This document shows positions 1-8,067 of a DNA stretch of 36,423 bases, piece by piece; the stretch's first letter is position 1, and every line of letters starts with the position of its first letter. The translations under genes and the position numbers were made by a program. The notes beneath the pieces are model-generated. The model saw only the letters and a program-made list of their open reading frames with translations. It searched no databases and had not been told where the DNA came from. The DNA is taken from positions 1 through 36,423 of the forward strand of contig JAOPGA020000455.1 of the NCBI GenBank assembly GCA_026419775.2, given 5' to 3'. Origin of the DNA: Acrasis kona (Eukaryota > Heterolobosea > Eutetramitea > Acrasida > Acrasidae).

Positions 1-257
1 TATCTTTCAACACCCTGGTAGGTAACTCCTCCAAATTTAAGAGTTTTCTCTTTGTTGTACCCTTGTTTTCCAAAACAATATTGAACATCATATATCAGCC
101 GTTTGTCATCGTTTGGTGCAGCACAGTGATACAACCTGTTGTATTGTGGGTTTTCCATAGTAGTATGAATATCCTTCTCTATGATGTCAAGTGCTTGAAT
201 CTTGTCAGTAACAGATTTAATCTGAACTCTCTTAGTAATGACGTTTCGTTTAGACAT
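1..257 (-). CDS. N-terminal part of an unrecognised protein, runs off the window
   Basis: On the minus strand an ATG at 257-255 opens a frame that stays open to the window edge (about 85 codons). It starts MSKRNVITKRVQIKSV and continues with a mixed hydrophilic sequence including IQALDIIEKDIHTT and a Gly/Tyr-rich stretch ending GGVTYQGVER. I recognise no family. Composition and the clean ATG suggest real coding DNA. The upstream 220 bases towards 476 are AT-rich and would hold the promoter. It could belong to the host or to another mobile element. The plus-strand frame over the same bases (63-335) starts at a non-ATG codon and looks like its antisense shadow. Confidence 0.5.
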   Translation of the reverse strand, partial: MSKRNVITKRVQIKSVTDKIQALDIIEKDIHTTMENPQYNRLYHCAAPNDDKRLIYDVQYCFGKQGYNKEKTLKFGGVTYQGVER

Positions 258-487
258 AACGTATTTTATTTAATGTTATTTTACATCTTATCTTTAATCC
301 CTTTTATACCAAATATCTTCGCGCCAAGCTCCTAGTAACGGACTTGTGTGTGCGCTATTGTCCCTGTCATCATGTTTTTATAACGTTAATGTTTGCGGGG
401 AATATATTTTTAGCTATCTATATATGGTTAATTTGCTTAGAGTTAGAGTTCAGCTTAGAGTGATTATGGGCGGACTCAGTTAAGAAC

Positions 488-500
488 CACATATTGATCC
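488..500. repeat. left 13-bp target-site duplication of the LINE
   Basis: CACATATTGATCC here is repeated exactly at 6772-6784. With one mismatch the match extends three bases further left (485-487 against 6769-6771). It lies inside the last codons of the mariner-like fossil. Confidence 0.9.
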
Positions 501-521
501 TTCTTTTAAAAAACACAACAC

Positions 522-1181
522 ATGACATGGGTTATGTTTACAAAATTGAAGAGGTGTCAACCTCAACCAGTCAAATTAGTGACCGTTATCGACGATGAAG
601 GGTACTCATCGAGGATAAAGATACCATATGGACCACCCCCTGAAGTTAAAAAACTACTACAAAAACAAAAGAAACTCCAAAGAAAGGTGTTCTTCTCAAA
701 TAAAGACAAAATTTTGAAAAAACCAGACACCACCGTTCGACCAAACACTGTCAAACAACACTGTCACACTTTTAAGAAACCGAAAGCGTGGAATATTAAT
801 GACCCTAGTCACCCGGTGACCAAACATACCTACCAACTTGAAGAATACATCTGGGACGAAGACAACATACCAGAATATGCCTTCACAAACAACGAATGTC
901 AGGATCCACAGGAGGATGATTCTACATTCAGTGATGTTCTAGAGCACATAGAGGAAGAAGACGACCAAATAAACCTCCAAGAGATACTCATGCTATTACA
1001 ACAAGTGGCAATGAATGACAAACAAATACGCGAGGACATTATATACCTGAAGTCGGACATAAGCCAATACAACCATAGGATGAACAATGCAGAGCAAACT
1101 TTCGCTGAAAACCACAACCTACTCAAACACAACCTCCAATTGGTATACCGGGACATGTCCCGAGTCCTTTCCGCCAAATGA
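522..1181 (+). CDS. LINE ORF1: 219-aa basic/coiled-coil protein
   Basis: This is the first cistron of the LINE. The N-terminal half is strongly basic (KKLLQKQKKLQRK near residue 45), as expected for nucleic-acid binding. The middle is acidic (YIWDEDNIPEY, HIEEEDDQ). The last about 75 residues, INLQEILMLLQQVAMNDKQIR and onward, have a leucine/isoleucine heptad-like spacing suggesting a coiled coil. No CCHC knuckle or RRM is visible. The ATG at 522 lies 21 bases inside the element; a second ATG (MFTKLKRC) follows four codons later. Its TGA (1179-1181) overlaps the ATG of ORF2 (1178-1180) as ATGA. By position it is the ORF1-protein equivalent; function beyond that is inference. Confidence 0.8.
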   Translation: MTWVMFTKLKRCQPQPVKLVTVIDDEGYSSRIKIPYGPPPEVKKLLQKQKKLQRKVFFSNKDKILKKPDTTVRPNTVKQHCHTFKKPKAWNINDPSHPVTKHTYQLEEYIWDEDNIPEYAFTNNECQDPQEDDSTFSDVLEHIEEEDDQINLQEILMLLQQVAMNDKQIREDIIYLKSDISQYNHRMNNAEQTFAENHNLLKHNLQLVYRDMSRVLSAK

Positions 1182-4100
1182 ACCAGAACAACTACGAAAA
1201 CAAACAAATAAGTATTGCTGCCTTCAACATACAAGGAGGCCTAATGAACAATTCAACAAACACACCAAACAAGACCACAATTAACGAAATGAGACTCTTC
1301 ATGCGAAACCACAACATTGACATCATGGCGCTATCCGAAACACACACCAACCCAGAAGACGGTCCTCTAATTGAAAAACTTTTCAAGAAGAATCAAATCT
1401 TTCTGGCCCCGGTGGTAGGTCATAGAAAACATGGTGCTGGAATAATCTTCAACCCAAAATGCAATGCAACTATCATTAGATCAGAGCATAGTGAACAACC
1501 AGGGAGAGCAATCCTGGTATCAGCAGTAATCTACGGTAGACCAACATCCATCATAAGCGTTTATCTACCCACACGACACAATGAAGCTTGTTCGGAAGAC
1601 GAGTGTCATAAAATTGAAGAAGACATTAAAATGTGGATGGACACTGCCACCAAACTCTCTCACGACGTCATAATCATTGGGGACCTAAATGTAGACATAC
1701 ACTCTGACGCTAATAGAGCGAAAAGACTCAGAAGGATTGCGGGAAGTAACGCGTTGAATATAGCGTTTAAAGATATAGCTACAGAAGAGAAAGGCGGATG
1801 TATCGACAATTGTCTATACAGAATAATGGACACCAAATTCTTCTCCACGGAAATAATTGAAGACAACCTCCCAAAACTCTCCACCCACAAGGCCATCCTG
1901 ATAAAATATCGGATAGGAGTGTATCAAGGAAAGAGCGTCCCATTATACAATTATAGCAAGGATGACATCAAACGGATCACCGAACTCACAGAAGAGAAAA
2001 TCAGCGACATAGTAAATCCCCATCTGAAGGACGTTCTTCTTGCATGGTCAGAAGAATTCACAAAATTAAGAATCAAATCTAGACAAGGGACCAAAAGAGC
2101 AACTGCATTTAATAGCCCTACCTCTAGAGGAATTCGCTTCCACATGAACACAATCTCTAGAATACGCCAGCGGATAAATAAGGACACAAATGTTGATAAC
2201 TTACTCGCGGCCAGAAAGACAATTAATGATTTGGGGGCTAAATATGATTTAGGCACAGACAACATGTCACACCAAGCTATCAAGGGTGCAGGATGGGAGG
2301 TATACTGCAAATATAGAGAGGCATTAAATATCGAAACGTCTCGCCTCGCATTTGAGCATAATCTGAGCTGGGAGAATGAAGTTACCAAATCCTCCAAAGC
2401 CATGTGGAACTATGCAAAAGGAGGAAGAGATAACTTTCAAATTTACACAATTAAATCAGAAGATGAAGTAGTCAACGATGCCGAATCGGTACTCGGTGAA
2501 ATCGAAAAATCTTTCACAAACAGATTTAAAATTAAGGAGGTACCCGAAATCACACAAAAGGCTAAGGACATACTGACAGAAACCTCTAAGGAGTGGACCC
2601 AAAAGGCATTGGATAAATTCTACAATCCAATTACCCCAGTAGAGCTTGTGGAGGCGGCAAAGAGCGGGACAAACACATCAGGTCTGGACGGGCTACCTAA
2701 TGAACTCACGGTCAACGCAGGAAGCAAAACTCTACTTGCGATCTCCAAATCTTTTAATAATATAATTCGAGGAGAGGAACTCCTACCTGATAGCCTCAAA
2801 AGAGCGTACGTGGCCCTCATACCTAAAACAAATAAAGTGGAAGAAAGATTGGACATCATGAATTTCAGACCAATAGCAGTCCTACCAATCATGTATCGAC
2901 TGTTCACCAAGATTGTATCCGATAGATTATCTGCCGCCGTCAAAATAATGGGGATACAAGCCAAAGAACAAAGAGGCTTCCTGCGTGGAGGCGGTACAAC
3001 GGATCTAGCGGCAGCATTGAACAACACAATGGAAGACTCTTGGAGTAGAAAGAAAAATCTATATCTCACATTGATTGATTTCTCGGACGCTTACGGATCA
3101 CTAGTTCATGAGAGATTGATGCAAGTCCTCCAACTACTCAAAATCCCCCAACAGATCATAAATCTGATTCGTGAGTTATATAAAAATCATGTAATCTCCC
3201 TACGAACAGGATATGGCCTTACCAACGAGATTGACATCGAAAGAGGAGTCCCTCAAGGAGACCCTCTCTCACCACTCATATTCAACCTCTACACAGAAGT
3301 AATATGCAGATTAGTCAAAAAACTCAATCTCCCATATAAGACGAGAGAGGGACTCTCATTATATATCCTAGGATACGCCGATGACCTCACCATAGCGACA
3401 GATTCTGTGAAAAATAGGGATAAGATTCTTGACGAGATATCGATAATCTGTGAAACTCTTGGACTAACCATGAACATGAAAAAGAGCGTCTGCGCAAACT
3501 ACAAGTGGAATAAAAAAGAACTGGTCCACGACCCAAGTTCCTGGAGAGGTATGACNATCTTGGAGAACTGTAACAAACCAATAAAGTTCCTTGGTTTCAG
3601 AATAACCTACTCCCAAGCAGGAAGCGAAAATTGTGTGGAAATCAAAGACAAGATTCGAAAGAAACTGGCATCCATAAGATTTAAAGGTTTCCACCCTAGC
3701 ATGATCATGAATATTATCAACACTATCTCTATCGGGGTGACAAGGTACTTCACCCAACTGGGTCATTATACCGAACTGGGTCTGAACAAGATTGACGCGT
3801 CAGTTAGGGCGGCAGCCAGAAGGGCAATCCACGGTAATGATATAATCCCATGCGAATTAGTGCATAGAGATAGAAGGGATGGTGGACTGGGTATTAAAAG
3901 GGCAAAAGAAATTGCAGCAATAGGAAGATTAACAACACTATACAAATCAATCAATAACGATCTCTTCCTAACTAGAAGATCGACAATTGATGAAATGTAC
4001 AGAGTACCAACAACTCCCACAGAAAAATCACTTAATAAAATTTGGGGGTCTCTCGCAACCTGCCACAAGTACGGATTATATCTTTCGAGTGGAATTGGGA

Positions 4101-5329
4101 TATGTTGTAAATCATTCCCTGAAACCAAAATCAACTCAACCGGATGGATTGGTGACCAACCACCTAAATGTGATGAATACACAATATGGATTGACGGATC
4201 ATTTGACCGATTAACCGGGGAGGCTGGAGGTGGAATCATTTATCTAAATAAAGCTACCGGAGACATAGTGAATGAATCCAACTTTCATATTCCAAAGGTG
4301 AATAGCTCCACCGAATCAGAAATGGTCACCGCGATAGTAGCGATCGCCAGATTACCGGCGGGAAGTTCCGCCCACATTTTCGTTGACAATGAAACGGCGA
4401 GTAGAATGGATACCAACAAAACATGTGGGAGCCTCGCAAGAGCTTTCTGGGGATGGGTGAGAAAGAATAAACTCGCAGTTAAACTAGAATGGGTTGAGGG
4501 ACATGCCGCGATTGAACTAAACGAAGCAGCCGATGGTCTCAGCAAGGATGGAAGACAACAGAGAGATAGGATTGTTGACGTACCCCACCTTATCAAAAGC
4601 GTACTCAAAGAATTTATCTGGATGCATCAGGGTGACATCTGCCTGGATATCTCAAAAATTATTCACCAGAAAATTCGAGCCGAAAAGGCAATGATAAAGA
4701 TTAATCAAGTCTTCGTGCCAGCGCTAATACAACCTTTCACGAGTAATGTATATACATTAGACATTTGGAGCACATCATTTCCGGCGGCTGTCTCTAGTAC
4801 ATTAATTAAGGCGAGGATTGACGGTTTCTATAACATCTCGAGACAAAGCGAATTACCAGTATGCAGGAAATGTCACAGATGGAGCACGCTAACTCACCGC
4901 GCATTGAACTGTATTCATTCAGAGGATAAAATGAAAACACTTACCAACGACATCCAAAACATCCTAGAAGAGGAGGGAATCGTGCGGAAAGTCTTTCTCT
5001 ATGACGACTCTTTCGCGGAAACTACATTGCCCCAGAACAATCAAAAGCGTTTTCTCATCGGAATTAAAGGTACCATCACCAACAAAATGTGGAGGAAGGT
5101 AAATCTAGTTAAAAAAAGAGAGTTCAAAAAAGAAGCAGCACTAGGGAAAATTGAGGAAGATGAAGTGAGAGGTTGCATTGTAAAAGCTATGAAAAAAATC
5201 AAAAGGGACATTTTCTCCGCTTTGGCTAAAACCATTTTTGAAATAATGACTGACAGTTTTTATAATAATAAAGTTGACTCTCTCCTCCCCCCAACGGCAT
5301 ATCCGTTACTGGGGTTGACTAATATTTAA
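1178..5329 (+). CDS. LINE ORF2: AP endonuclease - reverse transcriptase - RNase H
   Basis: This 1383-aa protein carries out target-primed reverse transcription. Endonuclease motifs appear as AAFNIQGG (about 12-19), ALSETHTN (about 50), IIIGDLNVDIHSD (about 165) and STHKAIL (about 235). Reverse transcriptase motifs run from LIPKTNK through NFRPIAVLPIMYRLF, EQRGFLRGGG, LIDFSDAYGSLVHERL, RGVPQGDPLSPLIFNLY and the catalytic YADD. RNase H residues are visible as the D of WIDGSF, the E of STESEM, the D of FVDNETA and the D of ADGLSKD. Near residue 1235 a cysteine/histidine cluster CRKCHRW...H...C fits the usual C-terminal zinc motif. An ambiguous base (n) at 3556 gives one unknown residue. All catalytic motifs look present. 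The ATG overlaps the ORF1 stop, so translation probably depends on re-initiation. Confidence 0.95.
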   Translation: MNQNNYENKQISIAAFNIQGGLMNNSTNTPNKTTINEMRLFMRNHNIDIMALSETHTNPEDGPLIEKLFKKNQIFLAPVVGHRKHGAGIIFNPKCNATIIRSEHSEQPGRAILVSAVIYGRPTSIISVYLPTRHNEACSEDECHKIEEDIKMWMDTATKLSHDVIIIGDLNVDIHSDANRAKRLRRIAGSNALNIAFKDIATEEKGGCIDNCLYRIMDTKFFSTEIIEDNLPKLSTHKAILIKYRIGVYQGKSVPLYNYSKDDIKRITELTEEKISDIVNPHLKDVLLAWSEEFTKLRIKSRQGTKRATAFNSPTSRGIRFHMNTISRIRQRINKDTNVDNLLAARKTINDLGAKYDLGTDNMSHQAIKGAGWEVYCKYREALNIETSRLAFEHNLSWENEVTKSSKAMWNYAKGGRDNFQIYTIKSEDEVVNDAESVLGEIEKSFTNRFKIKEVPEITQKAKDILTETSKEWTQKALDKFYNPITPVELVEAAKSGTNTSGLDGLPNELTVNAGSKTLLAISKSFNNIIRGEELLPDSLKRAYVALIPKTNKVEERLDIMNFRPIAVLPIMYRLFTKIVSDRLSAAVKIMGIQAKEQRGFLRGGGTTDLAAALNNTMEDSWSRKKNLYLTLIDFSDAYGSLVHERLMQVLQLLKIPQQIINLIRELYKNHVISLRTGYGLTNEIDIERGVPQGDPLSPLIFNLYTEVICRLVKKLNLPYKTREGLSLYILGYADDLTIATDSVKNRDKILDEISIICETLGLTMNMKKSVCANYKWNKKELVHDPSSWRGMXILENCNKPIKFLGFRITYSQAGSENCVEIKDKIRKKLASIRFKGFHPSMIMNIINTISIGVTRYFTQLGHYTELGLNKIDASVRAAARRAIHGNDIIPCELVHRDRRDGGLGIKRAKEIAAIGRLTTLYKSINNDLFLTRRSTIDEMYRVPTTPTEKSLNKIWGSLATCHKYGLYLSSGIGICCKSFPETKINSTGWIGDQPPKCDEYTIWIDGSFDRLTGEAGGGIIYLNKATGDIVNESNFHIPKVNSSTESEMVTAIVAIARLPAGSSAHIFVDNETASRMDTNKTCGSLARAFWGWVRKNKLAVKLEWVEGHAAIELNEAADGLSKDGRQQRDRIVDVPHLIKSVLKEFIWMHQGDICLDISKIIHQKIRAEKAMIKINQVFVPALIQPFTSNVYTLDIWSTSFPAAVSSTLIKARIDGFYNISRQSELPVCRKCHRWSTLTHRALNCIHSEDKMKTLTNDIQNILEEEGIVRKVFLYDDSFAETTLPQNNQKRFLIGIKGTITNKMWRKVNLVKKREFKKEAALGKIEEDEVRGCIVKAMKKIKRDIFSALAKTIFEIMTDSFYNNKVDSLLPPTAYPLLGLTNI

Positions 5330-5330
5330 A

Positions 5331-6692
5331 ATGTTCAACCCACAATTTGATAAAACCACTGTTAAATCTAACAAACCAACTCACACCATCCTACAAAAAC
5401 TAAAGATGTCCACATACTCGAACAGAAGAGAAGCCGCACTATACCCAGTAAAGGTCCAAGATGGAGTGGAACCAAACTTCATGTTCAGAACCAAAACGAC
5501 CATGACAGTAACGATGACAGAGGAAGGACTACCAATCGTCCCCTACAACGCTTTCATTGACAAACTGGCAGCGTGTAGTTTCAAAGACTTGAAAGACAAG
5601 CTGGTCTGGTACCACTGGGACGATAGATCCTCCTCAATCCTAGCATATTGGAGTGATTTGACCACTGCGAAATGGGTTGGATGCATATATGACAACGTTT
5701 CCGATTGGATATGGACCTATGACAGAGGATCAATGGACGAAGTTGTGGTTCAATTCAGCACCCCAAAAGCCACCATCAGAATAAATCCTTCACTAGTTCT
5801 CCTCTATGTGCAAAAAGTGATGAAGAACGGCGCCACCAACAAGAGCCTGTCGCATTGGAGGCTCAGCAAGTACATTAAGGATGAACAACAATCCATCCTA
5901 GTGCACTTTAAGAAAGGGACGGATGTAAAGGCCATCGTTTGCGAACACGACATCAACAACGTCAAAGTAGTGGGCTCTTTGGGATCTAACATCATCAAAG
6001 CTTCCTCTAATGAAGCGGTACCAAGGGAGGGCGTTCGTCTATTTATCAAAGGCAGCCACTCCAATTTTCGGATGAGATTGAGCCAGGTCACAAAGGCTAT
6101 GGAGGAAAGGTTCGGTGATAAAGTGACTCTGGAAATGGTGAATGCTACAGCCGTAAAGACAGGGAACGAGTACACCTACGTACTCGTAAATGGATTAACC
6201 CCCACCAATACCAAAGTCATCACAGACTGTGGATCCATTCGCTTGGACTGGTTCGAACTCGAGGCCTTTAAACCACAGGGAGCAAGAAGAACGACTACGG
6301 GGTCGGGGTCCACTACGTCACCATCCACCACAACTAAAGAGGGTTTTTGCTCGGCTCGGGAAATGTTGGAGTTGAAACAACAAATCAAAGGAATAGTCGC
6401 CACCCAGAGTGAGATTAAAAGCACGGTGAACATTTTCAAGGGAGAGATGGATGACATCAAGAAACGCCAGACCACCCTGGAAGATCAACACAGCTCGGTG
6501 CTTGCGGAAGTCAAGCCTTTGAGAAGCGACATCGCAGAACTCAAGGCCCTTCTCCTGTCACATCTGACCCCATCTCCTGCAGCTGCCGCTGCATCTACCC
6601 ATGGACTCCGCCGCCCACGCCCAAGAGAAAAGAAAGAGAGAGAAGAAGGACCCCCAACAAACATCCATGAGTGCCTTCATGAACGTCGATGA
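5331..6692 (+). CDS. LINE ORF3: 453-aa protein downstream of the polymerase
   Basis: Its ATG lies one base after the TAA of ORF2 (TAAAATG). A second ATG, MSTYSNRREAAL, is 25 codons in. The protein has a mixed globular N-terminal region with many Trp/Tyr (LVWYHWDD, WIWTYDRGS). A segment around residues 220-320 (VRLFIKGSHSNFRMRL to IRLDWFELEAF) looks like an alternating alpha/beta fold and could bind RNA. A Thr/Ser/Gly linker follows, then a likely coiled coil (about 345-410, LELKQQIKGIV) and a basic tail (RRPRPREKKERE). This resembles the layout of an ORF1-type RNA-binding chaperone placed after the polymerase. I know no family match. The frame ends TGA and the codon usage resembles ORF2. Confidence 0.85.
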   Translation: MFNPQFDKTTVKSNKPTHTILQKLKMSTYSNRREAALYPVKVQDGVEPNFMFRTKTTMTVTMTEEGLPIVPYNAFIDKLAACSFKDLKDKLVWYHWDDRSSSILAYWSDLTTAKWVGCIYDNVSDWIWTYDRGSMDEVVVQFSTPKATIRINPSLVLLYVQKVMKNGATNKSLSHWRLSKYIKDEQQSILVHFKKGTDVKAIVCEHDINNVKVVGSLGSNIIKASSNEAVPREGVRLFIKGSHSNFRMRLSQVTKAMEERFGDKVTLEMVNATAVKTGNEYTYVLVNGLTPTNTKVITDCGSIRLDWFELEAFKPQGARRTTTGSGSTTSPSTTTKEGFCSAREMLELKQQIKGIVATQSEIKSTVNIFKGEMDDIKKRQTTLEDQHSSVLAEVKPLRSDIAELKALLLSHLTPSPAAAAASTHGLRRPRPREKKEREEGPPTNIHECLHERR

Positions 6693-6712
6693 GGAGGAAG
6701 AATTAAATGTAT

Positions 6713-6747
6713 AGTGATCAGTATAAGTCGCTCCGCGTCTGATCACT
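6713..6747 (+). other. 3' UTR stem-loop of the LINE
   Basis: AGTGATCAG (6713-6721) and CTGATCACT (6739-6747) are perfect reverse complements separated by 17 bases, 20 bases after the ORF3 stop. A second small hairpin, GGCC-TC-GGCC, follows at about 6754-6763 just before the element end. LINE 3' hairpins are known in some clades to be recognised by the reverse transcriptase; that role here is inferred. Confidence 0.7.
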
Positions 6748-6771
6748 TTAAATGGCCTCGGCCCAAATAAA

Positions 6772-6784
6772 CACATATTGATCC
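6772..6784. repeat. right 13-bp target-site duplication of the LINE
   Basis: Exact copy of 488-500. Reading resumes here in the same minus-strand frame as the mariner-like fossil. Confidence 0.9.
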
Positions 6785-7621
6785 GTTGTTCCTTTTACTA
6801 GATCAACAAAGAAAGGCTGCTGATTATTCCTTAAGTCCGTTAATAAAAGTAATGAGAAAGTGGTCACAAGATCACCAACTTGCACAGCATGTCCTCTTTG
6901 TCCAACCGGGCCCACAATTTGTCTTCTATTGAGCTGTCTTGATGAAAAGTTGCTTTCATTAAAAAAATGAACCTTAAAATTTAATGCACGTTCAAAAGTA
7001 AGTTTACCTTTAAAGGATCTACACTATTAATCCAAACTAAGTAGTTTGCATAGTATTGAATGTTTTCTGTTGTATACTTGTACATGAGGGTATTTGTAGG
7101 CTCTTTAAATGACCAACAAATGGATTTCAGAAATTTGCTCTATATGATCTGGATACGTCTTCGTAACTCATGCTTTCAAGAGATGTTGTACACTCCAACA
7201 AGGTACTTTGAAGATAATGACATGCATGGATCAATATAAGGCTTTTAATTTCACCTTCATTCCCCCTCTTCCATCTACTGCCACCCCATGTATTAGTAGC
7301 TATTTCATTAATTCTGTATTGGCGCATCCAATATTGAATTTTTCCTCGAGAGTACAATGGAAATTGTTACATGGCCTTTTTTACTCCAAAAATGTGAGCA
7401 TATCTGCCAGCATGTATTCTACTAGAGTAGAACTCGCGTTTTTCAGACTGTGATCTTGGCTGTCTCCTCTTTCAAAGGTGTTAGCTACTCATAAGAACCA
7501 TTTTTAAAGTTGACTAATTGATTTTGTAACCACACAACGCCCTTGAAAAATATAATCACAAACGATCAATGGTAAATGTTAAAATGGTCATATAGTGCCC
7601 TATAAATAATTGTATTAATGA

Positions 7622-7629
7622 TATAAAAG
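7622..7629 (+). promoter_or_regulatory. TATA-box-like site
   Basis: TATAAAAG lies 44 bases upstream of the ATG at 7666. The same octamer stands 54 bases before the ATG at 11624, so the spacing is similar in two genes. Confidence 0.4.
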
Positions 7630-7665
7630 ATGTAAAAACAATTATTCTTTTGTCATTATATAAAA

Positions 7666-8067
7666 ATGAAGAGAAATCCATCTCGCTCTACAGCAAATCC
7701 TATCTACCGCTCTGAAGTTACTTCATCAGATCAGTCAGATGCCACATCTACTGAGCCAGGCACATCTTACGAAGGATATTCTAGTCCTACAGTCACTCAG
7801 GAACTGTTGTATGACAAAGACACTGGTTCTGACTCTACGATTGATCAAGATACCAAGTATCAACAAAATCTATCCCCTATCAATGGCTTGCTAGATTCAG
7901 TTCTCTACCAGGACTTGACTTATCCTCCAGTTGGTATTGAGATGCTATCCGAAAATAGGATCAATGCTGTTGACACTGCCACTACCACGCAGATCCAGAA
8001 CAAAGTACATATGATGAATCGCAAACTGGATGCTGTACGCAACAAGAGAATAGCTATATTTAAATAA
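7666..8067 (+). CDS. 133-aa Ser/Thr-rich protein, probably a 5' gene fragment
   Basis: A clean ATG (MKRNPSRSTANP) follows a TATA-like site. The first 75 residues are rich in Ser/Thr and acidic residues (TSSDQSDATSTEPGTS). A helical basic stretch near the end (IQNKVHMMNRKLDAVRNKR) could be a coiled coil. The frame ends just where, on the other strand, the TNP2-type transposase loses similarity to its family (about 8064). The 3' part of this gene is therefore probably missing, removed by the rearrangement that also truncated the transposase. No family recognised. Confidence 0.5.
   Translation: MKRNPSRSTANPIYRSEVTSSDQSDATSTEPGTSYEGYSSPTVTQELLYDKDTGSDSTIDQDTKYQQNLSPINGLLDSVLYQDLTYPPVGIEMLSENRINAVDTATTTQIQNKVHMMNRKLDAVRNKRIAIFK

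Larger units (their letters stand above)
501..6771 (+). mobile_element. non-LTR retrotransposon (LINE) with three ORFs
   Basis: The element is bounded by exact 13-bp duplications and encodes, in order, a 219-aa coiled-coil protein, a 1383-aa endonuclease/reverse transcriptase/RNase H protein and a 453-aa protein with basic and coiled-coil parts. An AP-type endonuclease plus an RNase H places it in the broad I/Tad/R1-like assemblage of LINEs; the exact clade needs a tree. The 5' leader is only 21 bases, so it is either a full copy with a minimal leader or slightly 5'-truncated. The 3' UTR is 79 bases, has a stem-loop and ends GGCCCAAATAA without a long poly(A). All three frames are open apart from one unresolved base at 3556, so the insertion is probably young. 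It lies opposite in orientation to the transposon it entered. Confidence 0.92.
476..7470 (-). mobile_element. Tc1/mariner-like DNA transposon fossil, split by a LINE
   Basis: Minus-strand coding debris from about 7470 down to 6785 continues, once the LINE and one target duplication are removed, into 500-476 and ends in a TGA at 478-476. The visible order is a helix-turn-helix-like N-terminus (7357-7127, containing YWMRQYRINEI and WGGSRWKRG), then ENIQYYANYLVWINSVDPLK, then the DDE-core-like stretch VHFFNESNFSSRQLNRR, VGPVGQRGHAVQVGD and LVKGTTDQYVVLN. In Tc1/mariner transposases the first of these core motifs is usually F-[IV]-D-E; here it is FNE. Several frame changes and early stops show an old copy. 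I found no convincing terminal inverted repeats. The family call is by motif memory, not a search. Confidence 0.55.

Noticed and set aside
1951-5235. Several 60-157-codon minus-strand frames inside the LINE
   Set aside because: Shadows of ORF2 with low-complexity hydrophobic content and no motifs.
6960-7005. A 35-bp GT-AG intron in the mariner-like fossil
   Set aside because: It would join DPLK to VHFFNES, but it is shorter than the other introns and the copy has other clear breaks. A small insertion or frame change explains it as well.
7666-8067. ORF 7666-8067 as the last exon or an antisense part of the TNP2 gene
   Set aside because: It has its own ATG and TATA-like site, and the transposase similarity ends where it begins to overlap. 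Separate origin is more likely.
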